DNA of 64,000 bases from Prochlorococcus sp. AG-347-O22 (GTDB lineage: Bacteria; Cyanobacteriota; Cyanobacteriia; PCC-6307; Cyanobiaceae), in assembly GCA_003278845.1 (NCBI GenBank), contig QCCX01000006.1, positions 1 through 64,000 of the forward strand. Reading direction: 5' to 3'. The stretch's first letter is position 1, and every line of letters begins with the position of its first letter. This document shows positions 46,090 through 58,525 of this stretch, one piece after another. A program made the translations under genes and the position numbers. The notes under the pieces are model-generated. The model searched no databases and had not been told where the DNA came from. It saw only the letters and a program-made list of their open reading frames with translations.

Positions 46090-46665
46090 AAATGTTAATC
46101 TTGACTGCCCATAATTTCTTACATCTATAGTTTCCCACAAAGTACTTTTTTTAATAAATATATTTGGAGAATGTTCACAAATAACTGTTGAATCTTTTTT
46201 TAAAAAATCACAATTGAATAATTGATCTAAAACTAATTCATGGAAATCCACATCATAGGGAGGATCTAGATAAACAAAATCAAATTTTAATTTGTTTAAA
46301 TCCATATTTCTAGATGATAAGTTTCTCTCATAATTTGGTTTTGTCCATTTCAAAACATCTTTACAAATAACTTCAATATCATTTCTCCTGTTTTCTATAT
46401 TCTCCAACGAGAGTATATTTCCTAAGCAAATTTGTGAGTTGATTTTGTTTTTTTCAATTGCAATTATTTTGCTTGCCCCGTGATTATATGCTTCACAAGA
46501 TATAGCCCCTGTTCCACTAAATAAATCTAACCAGTTACTATTTTCAACTTTGTTTTTGAGTATATTAAATATAGCTTCTCTAACTCTCAAAGTTGTAGGT
46601 CTCGTATAAGAATTATTTGGACTTTGGAGTTTTTTACCGCCTATTAATCTTAAGTTAGTCTTCAT
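46066..46665 (-). CDS. rsmD: 16S rRNA (guanine966-N2)-methyltransferase RsmD
   Basis: [45 protein letters not shown]. Confidence 0.93.
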   Translation of the reverse strand: MKTNLRLIGGKKLQSPNNSYTRPTTLRVREAIFNILKNKVENSNWLDLFSGTGAISCEAYNHGASKIIAIEKNKINSQICLGNILSLENIENRRNDIEVICKDVLKWTKPNYERNLSSRNMDLNKLKFDFVYLDPPYDVDFHELVLDQLFNCDFLKKDSTVICEHSPNIFIKKSTLWETIDVRNYGQSRLTFLINVKHP

Positions 46666-46678
46666 CCCTACGCATATG

Positions 46679-47296
46679 TTATTGAATATTACTAAGCCAT
46701 CTTCTCAAAAGTTTTTCACCGGTTTTTCCAGATTTTTCCGGATGAAATTGACAGGCCAATAAATTATCATTCTCAATCATTGCAGTTAATTTTTCAGAAC
46801 CATAATCAACCTGAGCTGCAATAATATTTAAGTCATCTGGGATCGCATGATAGGAATGTACAAAATAGACCCAATTATTTAATTCTTCAATCCCAAACAA
46901 AGTATTTTTTTTTGTAGGTAAAAGTTGGCACCAACCCATGTGTGGGATTCTTTGGTTAACAATATTGGGTATTTTTTGTATTTTTCCTTTTAAAATTCCC
47001 AGCCCTTGAACTTTTCCTTCATCGCTAGATTCAAAAAGTAGTTGGAGACCTAAACATATCCCCAAAAAAGACTTCCCGCTTTTAATCCAATTTTTCAAAT
47101 CATTTATCAAATCAGTATTTATAAGATTATTCATCGCCGGATCAAATGCTCCAACCCCAGGCAGTATTATCGCCTTACAAAGATTAGAATCATTAAATTT
47201 TTTGATTAATATAATTTCTTCTCCAAGACTTTCTAGAGATTTTGATACGGAATGAATATTACCCATCCCATAGTCTATTAGTCCAATTTTATGCAA
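46679..47296 (-). CDS. hisH: Imidazole glycerol phosphate synthase subunit HisH
   Basis: IDYGMGNIHSV, GICLGLQLLFE, ACQFHPEKSG. Confidence 0.95.
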   Translation of the reverse strand: MHKIGLIDYGMGNIHSVSKSLESLGEEIILIKKFNDSNLCKAIILPGVGAFDPAMNNLINTDLINDLKNWIKSGKSFLGICLGLQLLFESSDEGKVQGLGILKGKIQKIPNIVNQRIPHMGWCQLLPTKKNTLFGIEELNNWVYFVHSYHAIPDDLNIIAAQVDYGSEKLTAMIENDNLLACQFHPEKSGKTGEKLLRRWLSNIQ

Positions 47297-47307
47297 AGCT
47301 ATTAAAT

Positions 47308-47631
47308 TTATAAATGCTTAGTTAAAGTGCTCGAAAGAGTTGCTTTTGGTACAGCACCAACTACGGTATCAACCTTTTGACCTCCTTTAAAGATCATTAG
47401 TGTAGGAATACTTCTAATTCCGTATTGACTTGCAACATTTGGATTCTCATCTGTGTTTAATTTAAAAACTTTAATTTTTCCTTCAAAGTCTTTTGAAATT
47501 TCTTCTACAACAGGTGCAACCATTCTACATGGACCACACCATGGGGCCCAAAAATCAACCAATACTGGTAGATCACTTTGCAGTACATCCTTGTCAAATG
47601 AAGAATCAGTTACGGCTGGAGCTGATGACAT
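47308..47631 (-). CDS. trxA: Thioredoxin
   Basis: [23 protein letters not shown]. Confidence 0.96.
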   Translation of the reverse strand: MSSAPAVTDSSFDKDVLQSDLPVLVDFWAPWCGPCRMVAPVVEEISKDFEGKIKVFKLNTDENPNVASQYGIRSIPTLMIFKGGQKVDTVVGAVPKATLSSTLTKHL

Positions 47632-47722
47632 AATTTAAGTATTCCTTTTTGAAAATTTAGCAGGCAATTCTTTTAAGTGATGATTTCATTACAGATAAAA
47701 CAATATAAGTAACAAAATATCT

Positions 47723-47781
47723 AAAAAAAGCCCGATTAATCGGGCGATTTAGTGTGTGAGGAGTATGGGGTTAACCCCATT
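47723..47781 (-). ncRNA. yfr1: Yfr1 small RNA
   Basis: Minus strand ATGGGGTTAACCCCAT hairpin, unpaired ACTCCTCACACAC, terminator hairpin GCCCGATTAATCGGGC + T7; between trxA and guaB. Confidence 0.92.
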
Positions 47782-47862
47782 ATTTCATAATAACTCCTAA
47801 TCAGAAAATTTTTCAATTTAATACTTAATTCACTAAAGTTTTACAATTTTGCCCTAAATGAA

Positions 47863-49026
47863 CTACTTACCCATCCCAAGCTGCTGAGCTTTTTGATAAA
47901 CCTTACCCTCTGTAAGAAGCGATGGTGCGATAACTATTTCAACTTCTTGCATTTCTTTAATGTTTTTTGCCCCAAGAGTACTCATTGACGTTCTAATGGC
48001 TCCTAATAAGTTATGCGTACCATCGTCAAGTAGGGCTGGTCCTCTAATTATCCTTTCTAAGGATCCTGTAGAGCCAACTTCAATCCTTGTACCCCTTGGC
48101 AATACGGGACTTGGAGTGGCCATACCCCAGTGAAATCCATTACCTGGAGCATTTGAAGATTTAGCTATTGGAGATCCAATCATTACAGCATCTGCTCCAC
48201 AAGCTAAGCATTTACAAATATCTCCGCCAGTCACAATTCCTCCATCACCAATAATAGGAATATAACGACCACTTTCTTTAAAGTAATCATTTCTTGCCGC
48301 ACTACAATCGGCAATTGCAGTTGCTTGAGGGATTCCAATTCCTAATACTCCTCTCGATGTGCATGCTGCTCCAGGTCCTATCCCAACCATTAATCCTGAA
48401 ACGCCAGCTTCCATGAGAAGTTTTGCAACTTCGTAAGTAACACAATTACCGGCTACAACTGGGACATTCATATATTGGCAGAGATCTTTAATATTTAATG
48501 TTTCCTTACCTTCCATACCAAGATGTTCAGTAGAAACAACTGTTCCTTGAAGAAAAAATAAATCTATTTTAGACTTATTAAGTGTTTCTTTAAACTTAAT
48601 GGCAGCTTGAGGAGTCCCACTAAAAGCTGCAATACCTCCTCTTTCTTTCACCTCATTTATTCTTTGTACAATCAATCCCTCCTTGACCGGTTCACTGTAT
48701 ATTTTCTGCATTAATGGAACAAAATCATTCTTTCCGACCGATGCGATTTGGTTCAATATTTCATCAGGGTTTTCATATCGTGTTTGTATGCCCTCCATAT
48801 TAATAACCCCTAGAGAACCTAATTTTGTGAGCTCTACAGCCGTATTGACATCGACAACACTATCCATGGCACTAGCGACGATCGGAACTTCTCTTTTGAA
48901 ATCACCTATTGACCAAGAAGGATCAGTCAAATCGTAATCAAGTGTTTTATTCCCAGGGACTAAAGCTATTTCATCGATGCCATAAGCCCGCCTGACTTTT
49001 TTGTTTAAACCAAGTTCAATATTCAC
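47863..49026 (-). CDS. guaB: IMP dehydrogenase family protein (GuaB-like)
   Basis: GIGPGAACTSRGVLGIGIPQATAIADC, IGDGGIVTGGDICKCLACGADAVMIGSP. Confidence 0.9.
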   Translation of the reverse strand: MNIELGLNKKVRRAYGIDEIALVPGNKTLDYDLTDPSWSIGDFKREVPIVASAMDSVVDVNTAVELTKLGSLGVINMEGIQTRYENPDEILNQIASVGKNDFVPLMQKIYSEPVKEGLIVQRINEVKERGGIAAFSGTPQAAIKFKETLNKSKIDLFFLQGTVVSTEHLGMEGKETLNIKDLCQYMNVPVVAGNCVTYEVAKLLMEAGVSGLMVGIGPGAACTSRGVLGIGIPQATAIADCSAARNDYFKESGRYIPIIGDGGIVTGGDICKCLACGADAVMIGSPIAKSSNAPGNGFHWGMATPSPVLPRGTRIEVGSTGSLERIIRGPALLDDGTHNLLGAIRTSMSTLGAKNIKEMQEVEIVIAPSLLTEGKVYQKAQQLGMGK

Positions 49027-49205
49027 GAAAATTTTCTTTTATTCTGATTAAATTAACAACTAAAGGGGTAATAAGCCAAGGTTTATTCAAAAACAACAGG
49101 TTTTATTTTGATTTGTGTGTAAATGTGAGTATTTGGGAATTAAATAAATCTTTTTTTTTATTCATTATGACGATCAGCGATTATTATTAAAAAAAGGATT
49201 TTTGT

Positions 49206-51803
49206 ATGTCTGATATTTTAGATGCCGATAACTCAGGATTAAGCGATGATAAAGACCGAATTATTCAAACTGACCTAAGAAACGAGATGTCTCGTTCATA
49301 CCTTGAGTATGCAATGAGCGTTATAGTTGGTCGTGCTCTGCCAGATGCAAGAGATGGATTAAAACCTGTTCACAGAAGAATTCTTTATGCAATGTATGAA
49401 CTTGGTTTAACTAGCGGTAGACCTTACAGAAAATGTGCAAGAGTTGTAGGAGAAGTACTTGGTAAATACCACCCTCATGGCGATACTGCTGTATATGATG
49501 CTTTGGTAAGGATGGCCCAGGATTTCTCCATGAGGATGCCACTCATAGATGGCCATGGAAATTTTGGTTCTGTTGATAACGACCCTCCAGCAGCAATGAG
49601 ATATACGGAATCTCGTTTACAGTCTCTTACAGATGAAAGTTTATTAGAGGATATTGAATCTGAAACTGTAGATTTCGCTGATAATTTTGACGGTTCTCAG
49701 CAAGAGCCCACAGTTCTACCTGCTAGGATCCCTCAACTACTTTTAAATGGATCATCTGGAATAGCAGTAGGAATGGCAACTAATATTCCACCTCATAACT
49801 TAGGGGAAATAATTAGTGGTCTTAAATCAATAATCAAAACCCCTTCTATTAAAGATAGTGAACTTTTTGAAATAATTAAGGGTCCTGATTTTCCCACAGG
49901 TGGTCAAATCTTAGGCAGAGACGGTATTAGAGAAACATTCAAAACAGGAAGGGGGTCAATAACCATGAGAGGTGTAGCAAATATTGAGCAAATTAAATCC
50001 ATTGGTAGAGCAGAAAAAGATGCAGTAATAATTACAGAGCTTCCATTTCAAACCAACAAAGCGGCATTGATAGAAAGAATTGCTGATTTGGTTAATGAAA
50101 AAAAATTAGAAGGTATTTCTGATATTAGAGATGAAAGTGATCGAGATGGGATGAGGATTGTTATTGAACTTAAAAGAGATGCCTACCCACAAGTAGTTTT
50201 AAATAATTTATTTAAGTTAACACCACTTCAAAATAACTTTAGTGCAAATATACTTGCACTAGTAAAGGGAGAGCCCACAACACTATCACTTAGGAAAATG
50301 TTAGACGTTTTTCTAGATTTTAGGATTGAGACTATAAGGCGAAGAACAACATTTTTATTAAAAAAGGCAGAAGAAAGAGATCATATTGTAAAAGGTCTTT
50401 TATTGGCCTTAGATGCTATGGATGAGATTATAAATCTAATAAGATCAGCGAAAGATTCAATATCAGCTCGAGAAAAATTACAAAACGACCATAAATTATC
50501 CTCCATACAGGCAGATGCAATTCTACAAATGCAGTTAAGAAGATTAACAGCACTAGAAGCAGATAAAATTAAAGGAGAACATAATGAGTTAACCCGAAAA
50601 ATCAATCTATATAATGAAATATTAAATAGTAAAGAGAGAATTTTTGAAATTATTCTTGAAGAACTTAATAAAATCGATGAAAGATTCTCTTCTCCTAGGA
50701 AAACAGAAATACTAAACTTAGGAGGAGGATTAGATGACATTGATCTAATAGCTAACGACAGATCCGTAGTTCTATTAACTGAAGCAGGTTATTTAAAAAG
50801 AATGCCTGTAAATGATTTTGAATCTACCAGTCGTGGCTCAAGGGGTAAAGCTGGCACAAAAACTAAAGAAGATGATGACGTAAAATTATTTATAAGCTGT
50901 AACGATCATGATACTCTTTTGCTTTTCAGTGATAGAGGAGTAGCTTATGCTCTTCCAGCATATAGGGTTCCTATGAGTAGCAGAACAGCAAAAGGGACTC
51001 CATCAGTTCAACTTCTACCAATTCCAAGAGAAGAAAAAATTACTTCAATAGTTGCCGTAGATTCTTTTGTCGACGATTGTTATTTATTAATGCTAACCAA
51101 AGCTGGCTTTATAAAAAGAACTGCACTTTCTGCTTTCTCAAAAATTCGCTCAAATGGACTAATAGCAATTAATCTTGAGGATGGAGATGCCCTAACCTGG
51201 GTCAGATTATCAAAAGAAGGTGATAGTGTTTTAATTGGATCTAAAACAGGAATGGCAATTCATTTCAGACTAGATATCAACGAATTAAGACCACTTGGTA
51301 GAACCGCAAGAGGGGTTAAATCAATGAACTTGAGAGAAGGAGACAATCTAGTTTCTATGGATGTTTTAACATCTAATTTGGTTGATCAATTGGATAAAAT
51401 TGATGATTTCGCAGAAGATCTTGATGATAATGTTGAGGACAACAATTCAGATGGTCCATGGGTATTAATAGCTAGTGCATTTGGACTAGGAAAGAGAGTA
51501 CCTGTAGCTCAGTTTAGATTACAAAAAAGAGCAGGCATGGGTTTGAGAGCAATAAAATTTAGAATTAAAGATGATCAGCTAGTTTGTTTGAAGGTCCTTG
51601 GCGAGGGAGAAGAATTACTACTTGTTACCGAAAAAGGTGTAATAGTAAGAACAAACGCAGATAAAATCTCTCAGCAATCCAGGGCAGCTACAGGAGTAAA
51701 ATTACAAAGATTAGATGACGGTGATCATTTATCTGAAGTGGTGTTAGTACCGCGTGAACAAATAGAGGGAAAAGACCAACCCAGCTCAGTTGAACAAAAT
51801 TAA
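49206..51803 (+). CDS. gyrA: DNA gyrase subunit A
   Basis: [46 protein letters not shown]. Confidence 0.96.
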   Translation: MSDILDADNSGLSDDKDRIIQTDLRNEMSRSYLEYAMSVIVGRALPDARDGLKPVHRRILYAMYELGLTSGRPYRKCARVVGEVLGKYHPHGDTAVYDALVRMAQDFSMRMPLIDGHGNFGSVDNDPPAAMRYTESRLQSLTDESLLEDIESETVDFADNFDGSQQEPTVLPARIPQLLLNGSSGIAVGMATNIPPHNLGEIISGLKSIIKTPSIKDSELFEIIKGPDFPTGGQILGRDGIRETFKTGRGSITMRGVANIEQIKSIGRAEKDAVIITELPFQTNKAALIERIADLVNEKKLEGISDIRDESDRDGMRIVIELKRDAYPQVVLNNLFKLTPLQNNFSANILALVKGEPTTLSLRKMLDVFLDFRIETIRRRTTFLLKKAEERDHIVKGLLLALDAMDEIINLIRSAKDSISAREKLQNDHKLSSIQADAILQMQLRRLTALEADKIKGEHNELTRKINLYNEILNSKERIFEIILEELNKIDERFSSPRKTEILNLGGGLDDIDLIANDRSVVLLTEAGYLKRMPVNDFESTSRGSRGKAGTKTKEDDDVKLFISCNDHDTLLLFSDRGVAYALPAYRVPMSSRTAKGTPSVQLLPIPREEKITSIVAVDSFVDDCYLLMLTKAGFIKRTALSAFSKIRSNGLIAINLEDGDALTWVRLSKEGDSVLIGSKTGMAIHFRLDINELRPLGRTARGVKSMNLREGDNLVSMDVLTSNLVDQLDKIDDFAEDLDDNVEDNNSDGPWVLIASAFGLGKRVPVAQFRLQKRAGMGLRAIKFRIKDDQLVCLKVLGEGEELLLVTEKGVIVRTNADKISQQSRAATGVKLQRLDDGDHLSEVVLVPREQIEGKDQPSSVEQN

Positions 51804-51827
51804 AAGTCTTATGGTTAGCTAAATAAT

Positions 51828-53039
51828 ATGGAAATACTTGATATTTTAATTTTAGGTTCTGGTCCTGCAGCATTATGTTTAGCTTCAGAATTAGCCAAGC
51901 AGGATCTAAATATTAAGGGAATATCAACAAAATCTCCAAATGAAAAATGGGAGAATACATACGGCATCTGGGCATCTGAATTAGAAGAATTAGGGTTAGA
52001 GTCCTTGTTGTCTCATAGATGGTGTGAAACAGTTAGTTTTTTTGGAGATGGGGAAAATAAAAAAGGGGATGCTCAGACAAAACACAACTACGATTATGGT
52101 TTAATCAATCAAGAAGCCTTTCAAAATGAGCTTTTAAAAAAATGTAGAGGCATTGAATGGTTGAATGAAACAGCAAAAGACATTAAAGAAAAAAATAAAC
52201 TATCTGAGGTAATTTGTTTTTCAGGTCTCAAAATAAAGGCGAGATTAGTTATTGACGCAAGTGGTCATAAAAGTAATTTTGTAAAAAGACCAGTTCAAAA
52301 TGAAATCGCTCAACAAGCTGCTTACGGAATTGTAGGTAAATTTACATCTCCACCTGTTAATAAGGAACAATTTGTTCTAATGGATTTTCGTCCAAATCAT
52401 TTAAACAATGAAGAAAAGTTATCATCTCCTTCCTTTCTTTATGCAATGGATCTTGGCAACGAGACTTTTTTTGTTGAAGAAACTTCATTAGCTAGTTATC
52501 CTGCATTATCCCAAGAAAATCTTAAAAAAAGACTTTATAAAAGACTTAAAAGTAAGGGTATTGAAGTAAGTGAAATTTTTCATGAAGAGAATTGTCTTTT
52601 CCCTATGAATTTACCCCTCCCATTTAAAAAACAATTTGTACTTGGTTTCGGCGGGGCTGCAAGTATGGTTCATCCTGCATCAGGATACATGGTTGGATCT
52701 TTATTAAGAAGGGCTCCACTCCTTGCACAAAAATTAGCAATCTTTTTAAAAGAACCTCATTTAAGTTCACTTGAGTTAGCTTCAAAAGGTTGGGAAATTC
52801 TGTGGCCTTACGAGTTAACACAGAGGCATAAACTTTACCAATATGGTCTAAGAAGATTGATGAGTTTTGACGAAAGTAGATTAAGAAGCTTTTTCTCAAA
52901 TTTCTTTAGATTATCAACCAATGAATGGGTCGGTTTTCTTACTAATACACTTCCACTTCCAAAACTAATTTACGTTATGAGTAAAATGTTTATAAATTCA
53001 CCTCTAAAAGTAAAACTAGGAATGCTCAAGTTAAATTAG
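51828..53039 (+). CDS. crtL: Lycopene cyclase (CrtL family)
   Basis: ILGSGPAALCLASELA, NEKWENTYGIWASELEELGL, FGGAASMVHPASGYMVGSLLRRAP. Confidence 0.9.
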   Translation: MEILDILILGSGPAALCLASELAKQDLNIKGISTKSPNEKWENTYGIWASELEELGLESLLSHRWCETVSFFGDGENKKGDAQTKHNYDYGLINQEAFQNELLKKCRGIEWLNETAKDIKEKNKLSEVICFSGLKIKARLVIDASGHKSNFVKRPVQNEIAQQAAYGIVGKFTSPPVNKEQFVLMDFRPNHLNNEEKLSSPSFLYAMDLGNETFFVEETSLASYPALSQENLKKRLYKRLKSKGIEVSEIFHEENCLFPMNLPLPFKKQFVLGFGGAASMVHPASGYMVGSLLRRAPLLAQKLAIFLKEPHLSSLELASKGWEILWPYELTQRHKLYQYGLRRLMSFDESRLRSFFSNFFRLSTNEWVGFLTNTLPLPKLIYVMSKMFINSPLKVKLGMLKLN

Positions 53040-53044
53040 TATTT

Positions 53045-54628
53045 TTATTTTCGCCAATCATTAATATTAATATTTTGGAAGACTTTATCCTCTTCCTCAA
53101 TATCTTCAAGAAATTTTAAATCAATATTAGATTGATTTTTAATCATTTCAACCAATTTCCAGAACCTGAATAAGTGTCTTTCTATTCTCTCTTTTGCTAG
53201 TTCAGTTGTGGTTCCAGCTCTTAGAATAAAACTCCAATCAGAAGACTCAGAAAGAAGTAGTTCTCTTGCAGCTTGCTTGAAGAGTCTTAGAGATAAATCA
53301 TTATTAAAATTTTCCAAGCTCAAACCTACAAATGTTGAGCCTGCCTTTGTGATTTCTGGAACGATCCATGCATTTGCATCATTAATCCAGTAATTATGGT
53401 ATCCACCTTGCCCCCAGCTTGATGGCGATGGATCACAAATTTGAAGATTTGGTTTTTGCGTTAAGAATTCTTTTAAATTTGTAAGCTTTATTGAATATTT
53501 ACTAGAGTTCTTTAGTATATTTTCAATAAAAAAAGGTCCCTCATACCACCAATGACCAAATAACTCTGCATCAAATGGAGCTACCAATAAAGGCTTAAAG
53601 GAAGAGGATAAAGTCAATTTTTCTAGTTGTTTGGATCTCGCTAGAAGATAGTTATCAGCATGTTCTGCCGCCTTATTTTTGGCTTCATTTTCAAGGTAAA
53701 ACTCTTTTTCTCCTAAAGAAATATTTTCATCTGTAATCTTATGAAACTTTAAACCCAAGGGTCTTTTTGATGAAATACCCTTCTTTTGAAGCTTTGAGAG
53801 AGGTAATTCCCACCCTAAATCTTTATGAAATTCCCTATATACTCTGTCACCCGGGAACCCATCCTTAGCAGACCAAACTGGTAAAGTTGACTCACTATCT
53901 CTCCCGAAAAATGCAACTCCTTTTTTCGAGCATATTGGAGCATATACTCCATACCTAGGCCTTGGTGTGGAGTTTAGAATCCCGTGACCGTCTAAGATTG
54001 TATATCTAATTCCAGAATTAAATAGTATTTCATCTAAACCCTCATAATATGCACATTCAGGTAACCAAATACCTAAAGGCTTTGTTTCAAGAATATTTTC
54101 ATGGTTCCTAATGGCTGTATTGATTTGTCCTTTTACAGTTTCAGGATTCTCCCTTAAAATTGGCAAATATCCGTGAGTAGCAGCACAAGTAAGAATATCC
54201 AAATTTCCAGAGTTATTTAAAACCCTAAACTTCTCAATTAAATTTCCAGAACAATTTTGCCAGTATAAGTATTTATCATTAAGATTATTCTTTAGAAATG
54301 CAGAGGCATTTTTTTCTTCTAGCGGCAGTTCTTTTAGGAAATCATTCCTTGTTTTAATCCAGCTTGGGAAAGTTTCTTGAATTTGTTTATTATTTAGAAG
54401 TGATAATAATGTTGGAGATAAACTAATAGTAAGTTTTGTATTTTCAGGATTTTCATTTTTTGAAGATTCTATTGATTGAAGTAGTGGTATATAACATTCA
54501 AGAATCGCCTGAAATAACCAATCCTCTTCTAAGGAGTTTTTTTCATTTTTTCTTACATAAGGTAGATGAGCATGTAAAACTATAGCTAACTGGCCTAAAA
54601 CATTATTTTTAGAGTATTGCCCATTCAT
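53045..54628 (-). CDS. Glycoside hydrolase family 57 protein (branching-enzyme-like)
   Basis: LAIVLHAHLPYVR, GIWLPECAYYEGLDEIL, FDAELFGHWWYEGP. Confidence 0.9.
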   Translation of the reverse strand: MNGQYSKNNVLGQLAIVLHAHLPYVRKNEKNSLEEDWLFQAILECYIPLLQSIESSKNENPENTKLTISLSPTLLSLLNNKQIQETFPSWIKTRNDFLKELPLEEKNASAFLKNNLNDKYLYWQNCSGNLIEKFRVLNNSGNLDILTCAATHGYLPILRENPETVKGQINTAIRNHENILETKPLGIWLPECAYYEGLDEILFNSGIRYTILDGHGILNSTPRPRYGVYAPICSKKGVAFFGRDSESTLPVWSAKDGFPGDRVYREFHKDLGWELPLSKLQKKGISSKRPLGLKFHKITDENISLGEKEFYLENEAKNKAAEHADNYLLARSKQLEKLTLSSSFKPLLVAPFDAELFGHWWYEGPFFIENILKNSSKYSIKLTNLKEFLTQKPNLQICDPSPSSWGQGGYHNYWINDANAWIVPEITKAGSTFVGLSLENFNNDLSLRLFKQAARELLLSESSDWSFILRAGTTTELAKERIERHLFRFWKLVEMIKNQSNIDLKFLEDIEEEDKVFQNININDWRK

Positions 54629-54849
54629 ACTTTTTAAAATTATACCTATAGTTTTATAAAAAATCGAAATTTTTTTATATTTAAAGGCTTTAATCCTAAA
54701 ACAATACTTTAAAAATTTAAGTATTTGATTTTTTTTTCAGAATTTTAACCAATATTGTTGCAGTTATAGACACCCAGCAAATTTTTATTGAACTAAATCT
54801 AGTCAATATTTTTTAATTAGCTTAATATAAGTTTAGGTATTTCTATCTG

Positions 54850-56490
54850 ATGTCAAAAGATCCTGGAAGAATTTTGATATTTGACACAACTCTTCGAGAT
54901 GGGGAGCAGTCTCCTGGTGCCAGTTTAAATCTTGAAGAAAAGCTTGCTATCGCCCATCAATTAGCAAGATTAGGAGTCGATGTTATTGAAGCTGGATTCC
55001 CTTTCGCAAGTCAAGGAGATTTTAAAGCTGTTAATAAAATTGCTAATGTCGTAGGGAAAGAAAATGGCCCTATAATATGTGGTTTAGCTAGGGCTTCTAA
55101 AGGAGATATAAAAGCATGTTACGAAGCAGTAAGTCCAGCTCCTAAGAAAAGAATACATACTTTTATTGCAACAAGCGATATTCACCTTAAACATAAACTA
55201 AAAAAATCCAGAAAAGATGTTCTTCAAATAGTTCCAGAAATGGTTAATTATGCAAAATCCTTGGTAGATGATATTGAGTTTTCTTGTGAAGATGCCTCAA
55301 GGAGTGATCCTGAATTTTTATACGAAGTTATTCAATTAGCAATTACTGCAGGAGCGACAACAATAAATATCCCTGATACTGTTGGGTTTACAACTCCTAG
55401 TGAATTTGGCAACCTAATTGCCGATATAAATAAAAATGTCCCAAATATTGATGAGGCAATAATCTCGGTTCATGGACATAATGATTTGGGTTTAGCAGTA
55501 GCCAATTTTCTTGAGGCAGTAAAAAATGGAGCAAGACAATTAGAATGTACTGTTAACGGAATTGGAGAAAGAGCCGGGAATGCCTCTCTAGAAGAATTAG
55601 TAATGGCACTTCATGTTAGAAAAAGTTTTTTTAATAGTTTTTTCGAAAGAAATCCTGATTCCCCAACTCCTCTTACGGCTATTAGAACTGAAGAAATAAC
55701 AAAAACTTCTAGACTTGTTTCTAACCTAACTGGAATGACTGTACAACCTAATAAAGCGATTGTGGGAGCTAACGCTTTTGCCCATGAATCAGGCATTCAT
55801 CAGGATGGTGTTTTAAAAAATAGACTAACTTACGAAATTATCGATGCAAAAACTGTTGGTTTAAGTGACAACAAAATATCTCTAGGGAAACTGAGTGGAA
55901 GAAGTGCGGTTAGAGCAAGATTAGAAGAAATGGGATACGACTTAAGCCGAGAAGATTTAAATGATGCTTTTGCTCGTTTTAAGGATTTAGCTGACAGGAA
56001 AAGAGAAATTACTGATAGAGACTTAGAAGCAATTGTTAGTGAACAAGTTCAGCTACCAGAAGCTAAATTTCAACTAAGTCTTGTACAAGTAAGTTGTGGT
56101 AACGCCTCTAAACCAACTGCAACCATTTCGCTTCTAAACACAGAAGATAATAGTGAAGATACTGCTGTATCAATAGGGACTGGGCCAGTTGATGCTGTAT
56201 GCGAGGCTTTAAATAAATTAGCTAAAGTTCCTAATGAATTAATTGAATTTTCTGTTAAGTCGGTAACAGAAGGAATTGATGCTTTGGGCGAAGTAACAAT
56301 AAGAATAAGAAGGGATAATAAAATATATTCTGGTCATTCTGCTGACACAGACGTTGTTGTTGCTGCAGCGAATGCTTATGTTAATGCTTTAAATAGACTT
56401 GTATTTTCTGAGAAAAAAAATTCAATTCATCCACAATTAGATAATTTAGAGAATTCTGATAATAAATTTCTATCTAATCCTTCAAGTTAA
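54850..56490 (+). CDS. leuA: 2-isopropylmalate synthase
   Basis: [59 protein letters not shown]. Confidence 0.97.
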   Translation: MSKDPGRILIFDTTLRDGEQSPGASLNLEEKLAIAHQLARLGVDVIEAGFPFASQGDFKAVNKIANVVGKENGPIICGLARASKGDIKACYEAVSPAPKKRIHTFIATSDIHLKHKLKKSRKDVLQIVPEMVNYAKSLVDDIEFSCEDASRSDPEFLYEVIQLAITAGATTINIPDTVGFTTPSEFGNLIADINKNVPNIDEAIISVHGHNDLGLAVANFLEAVKNGARQLECTVNGIGERAGNASLEELVMALHVRKSFFNSFFERNPDSPTPLTAIRTEEITKTSRLVSNLTGMTVQPNKAIVGANAFAHESGIHQDGVLKNRLTYEIIDAKTVGLSDNKISLGKLSGRSAVRARLEEMGYDLSREDLNDAFARFKDLADRKREITDRDLEAIVSEQVQLPEAKFQLSLVQVSCGNASKPTATISLLNTEDNSEDTAVSIGTGPVDAVCEALNKLAKVPNELIEFSVKSVTEGIDALGEVTIRIRRDNKIYSGHSADTDVVVAAANAYVNALNRLVFSEKKNSIHPQLDNLENSDNKFLSNPSS

Positions 56491-56573
56491 ATTATTTTCA
56501 TAGGATTATTAAGTAGCATTAAAAAATAGTCTCTCAATAATGTAGATTTAACTAATAGTTTAAGCAGGAAATA

Positions 56574-56966
56574 ATGAGAGAAAGGGTACTTGGATATTGG
56601 GCACTTTCGTGGGTTGGCTTAATCGGCAACATAATTGCACTTCCAATAATCGCATTAATAATTAGTTATGGACCTCCACTAAAAGTTGCGAATATAACTC
56701 TTGCGATAAGTCTTGGATGGCCTGCTGCAATTGTTGGAATAGTTTCTTCAGCAGCTCTTTTAGCAGAGAGAAAATGGGGAGTAACTTTAACTCTGGTATC
56801 TTTATCAATGGTAATCTCTGGTATGGGTCCTTATTCAGTTGTAAGGCTAATAACTCTTCAAGACATTTATGGAATTGGTGGGTTTACTCTTTTAACAACA
56901 TTATTAAGTACGCTAGCTCTTCTTTATTGGTGTAATCCGAAACATCGAAGAAGTATTAGGTTTTAA
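56574..56966 (+). CDS. Conserved hypothetical membrane protein
   Basis: ORF track; four hydrophobic segments. Confidence 0.6.
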   Translation: MRERVLGYWALSWVGLIGNIIALPIIALIISYGPPLKVANITLAISLGWPAAIVGIVSSAALLAERKWGVTLTLVSLSMVISGMGPYSVVRLITLQDIYGIGGFTLLTTLLSTLALLYWCNPKHRRSIRF

Positions 56967-56975
56967 AATTTAAAA

Positions 56976-58451
56976 TTAAGAAAAAGTATTATTCTTGCCA
57001 GTTGGATACTGAATTCTTCTGTGTCTAATTCTTTTCCACACATTCAAGAATGCCCTTTTTATTAGAAAAATTTCTCCTTTCGATAAATTGCTATCATCTA
57101 ATTGCCCATCTTTTTCACGAGAGTAGATAATATTGGAAATTGTTTTCAAAGCTTCTTTATCAGATGCATTAATATTCATAGCTCTTAGTGCTGCTTCACA
57201 TCCATCGGCCAGCATTAAAATAGCTGTTTCTTTGGACTGAGGAATAGGGCCTTTATATCTAAAATAATTTTCATTAATGTCGAGATTTTTTTCTTTAGCT
57301 TTTTGAAAAAAATATCCCATTTTAAGGGTACCTTGATGTTCAGGAATAAAATTAGCTATCAGCTTAGGTAGTCTATTTTTTCTTGCAAATTTCAATCCTT
57401 CATCAACATGAGCTTGTAAGACTTCTGCACTTTTAATCGGATCATCTAATTCGTCATGCGGATTTTTTGAACCATCCTGATTTTCAATAAACCAATTAGG
57501 TGCATGTAATTTGCCAACATCATGATATAACGCTCCAGTTTTAATAAGATCAATATCACCGCCAATAATTCTTGTTGCTTCCTCTGCTAAACCACATATA
57601 AGCAAGGTATGTTCAAAAGTACCAGGAGCTTCTAGAGACAATCTTCTAATTAAAGGCTTCTCCTTATCAGCCAATTCGAGCAATCTTGCTTTAGTTAATA
57701 ATCCGAATATCGATTCAAAAATAGGAATAAATAAAATTGTAAAAAGCATAGCTATTGCCAATAGCAAGGAATCAGAGAATATATCCCCATTAGCTAAAAC
57801 AAAATCTTGATTGTCATTAATAGGAGATATTTTATCTTTACCTATCAATATCCATTGACTCAAGAAAGATCCTATGGGGACAAAAATTGATAGTTGAAGT
57901 AATTGAGCTCTACTTCTTATTCTTCCTCCAAGAAGAGATACTATTGAAGCACAAACTAATAAAATAAAAAATAAACTGCTATTGATAACAATTTCTGGGT
58001 CAGGCCAAATAAGACTCGCTATTGATACCCAGGATAAAGCTGTTATGGTTCCCATTCCTTGAGATATTATTAATGCCGGTGGAATTATCATAGATAATGG
58101 ACTTATGGTTGAAGCTAAGGCTAATTTCGTAACTTGTACTGCTAAAAGAAGAGTAATTATCAAGAAGATCTGTCTTGAGGAAATTGTAGGATTCTCTTTT
58201 TTTGAAACTAATATCAAAACTCCAGAACTAATAAGTATTTCAATAAAGGTCAAAAACCAAGAAAAAATATCTGCGATATTTAAAGGCGAGATGAGAAGTA
58301 GTTTATAAGAAGAAATTATTGAAATTAAAATGCATACTAAAAAAATTATAAGATTATCTATTCTTGAGATTTTAATTGGTTGTTTTATTGGGACTTGACT
58401 TCGCCTCCAAAGATAAAACAATTTTTTTAAGGTAGTTATGATGTTTTGCAC
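56976..58451 (-). CDS. 7TM-HD domain phosphohydrolase (PgpH/YqfF-like)
   Basis: APGTFEHTLLICGLAEEATRIIGGDIDLIKTGALYHDVGKLHAPNWFIENQ preceded by multiple TM segments. Confidence 0.9.
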   Translation of the reverse strand: MQNIITTLKKLFYLWRRSQVPIKQPIKISRIDNLIIFLVCILISIISSYKLLLISPLNIADIFSWFLTFIEILISSGVLILVSKKENPTISSRQIFLIITLLLAVQVTKLALASTISPLSMIIPPALIISQGMGTITALSWVSIASLIWPDPEIVINSSLFFILLVCASIVSLLGGRIRSRAQLLQLSIFVPIGSFLSQWILIGKDKISPINDNQDFVLANGDIFSDSLLLAIAMLFTILFIPIFESIFGLLTKARLLELADKEKPLIRRLSLEAPGTFEHTLLICGLAEEATRIIGGDIDLIKTGALYHDVGKLHAPNWFIENQDGSKNPHDELDDPIKSAEVLQAHVDEGLKFARKNRLPKLIANFIPEHQGTLKMGYFFQKAKEKNLDINENYFRYKGPIPQSKETAILMLADGCEAALRAMNINASDKEALKTISNIIYSREKDGQLDDSNLSKGEIFLIKRAFLNVWKRIRHRRIQYPTGKNNTFS

Positions 58452-58525
58452 AGAATATAGATAATTCTATTTGAATAATTTAAAATTATAGGCATGCTAG
58501 GTATAAAAAGGAGATGTTTTTCTAA

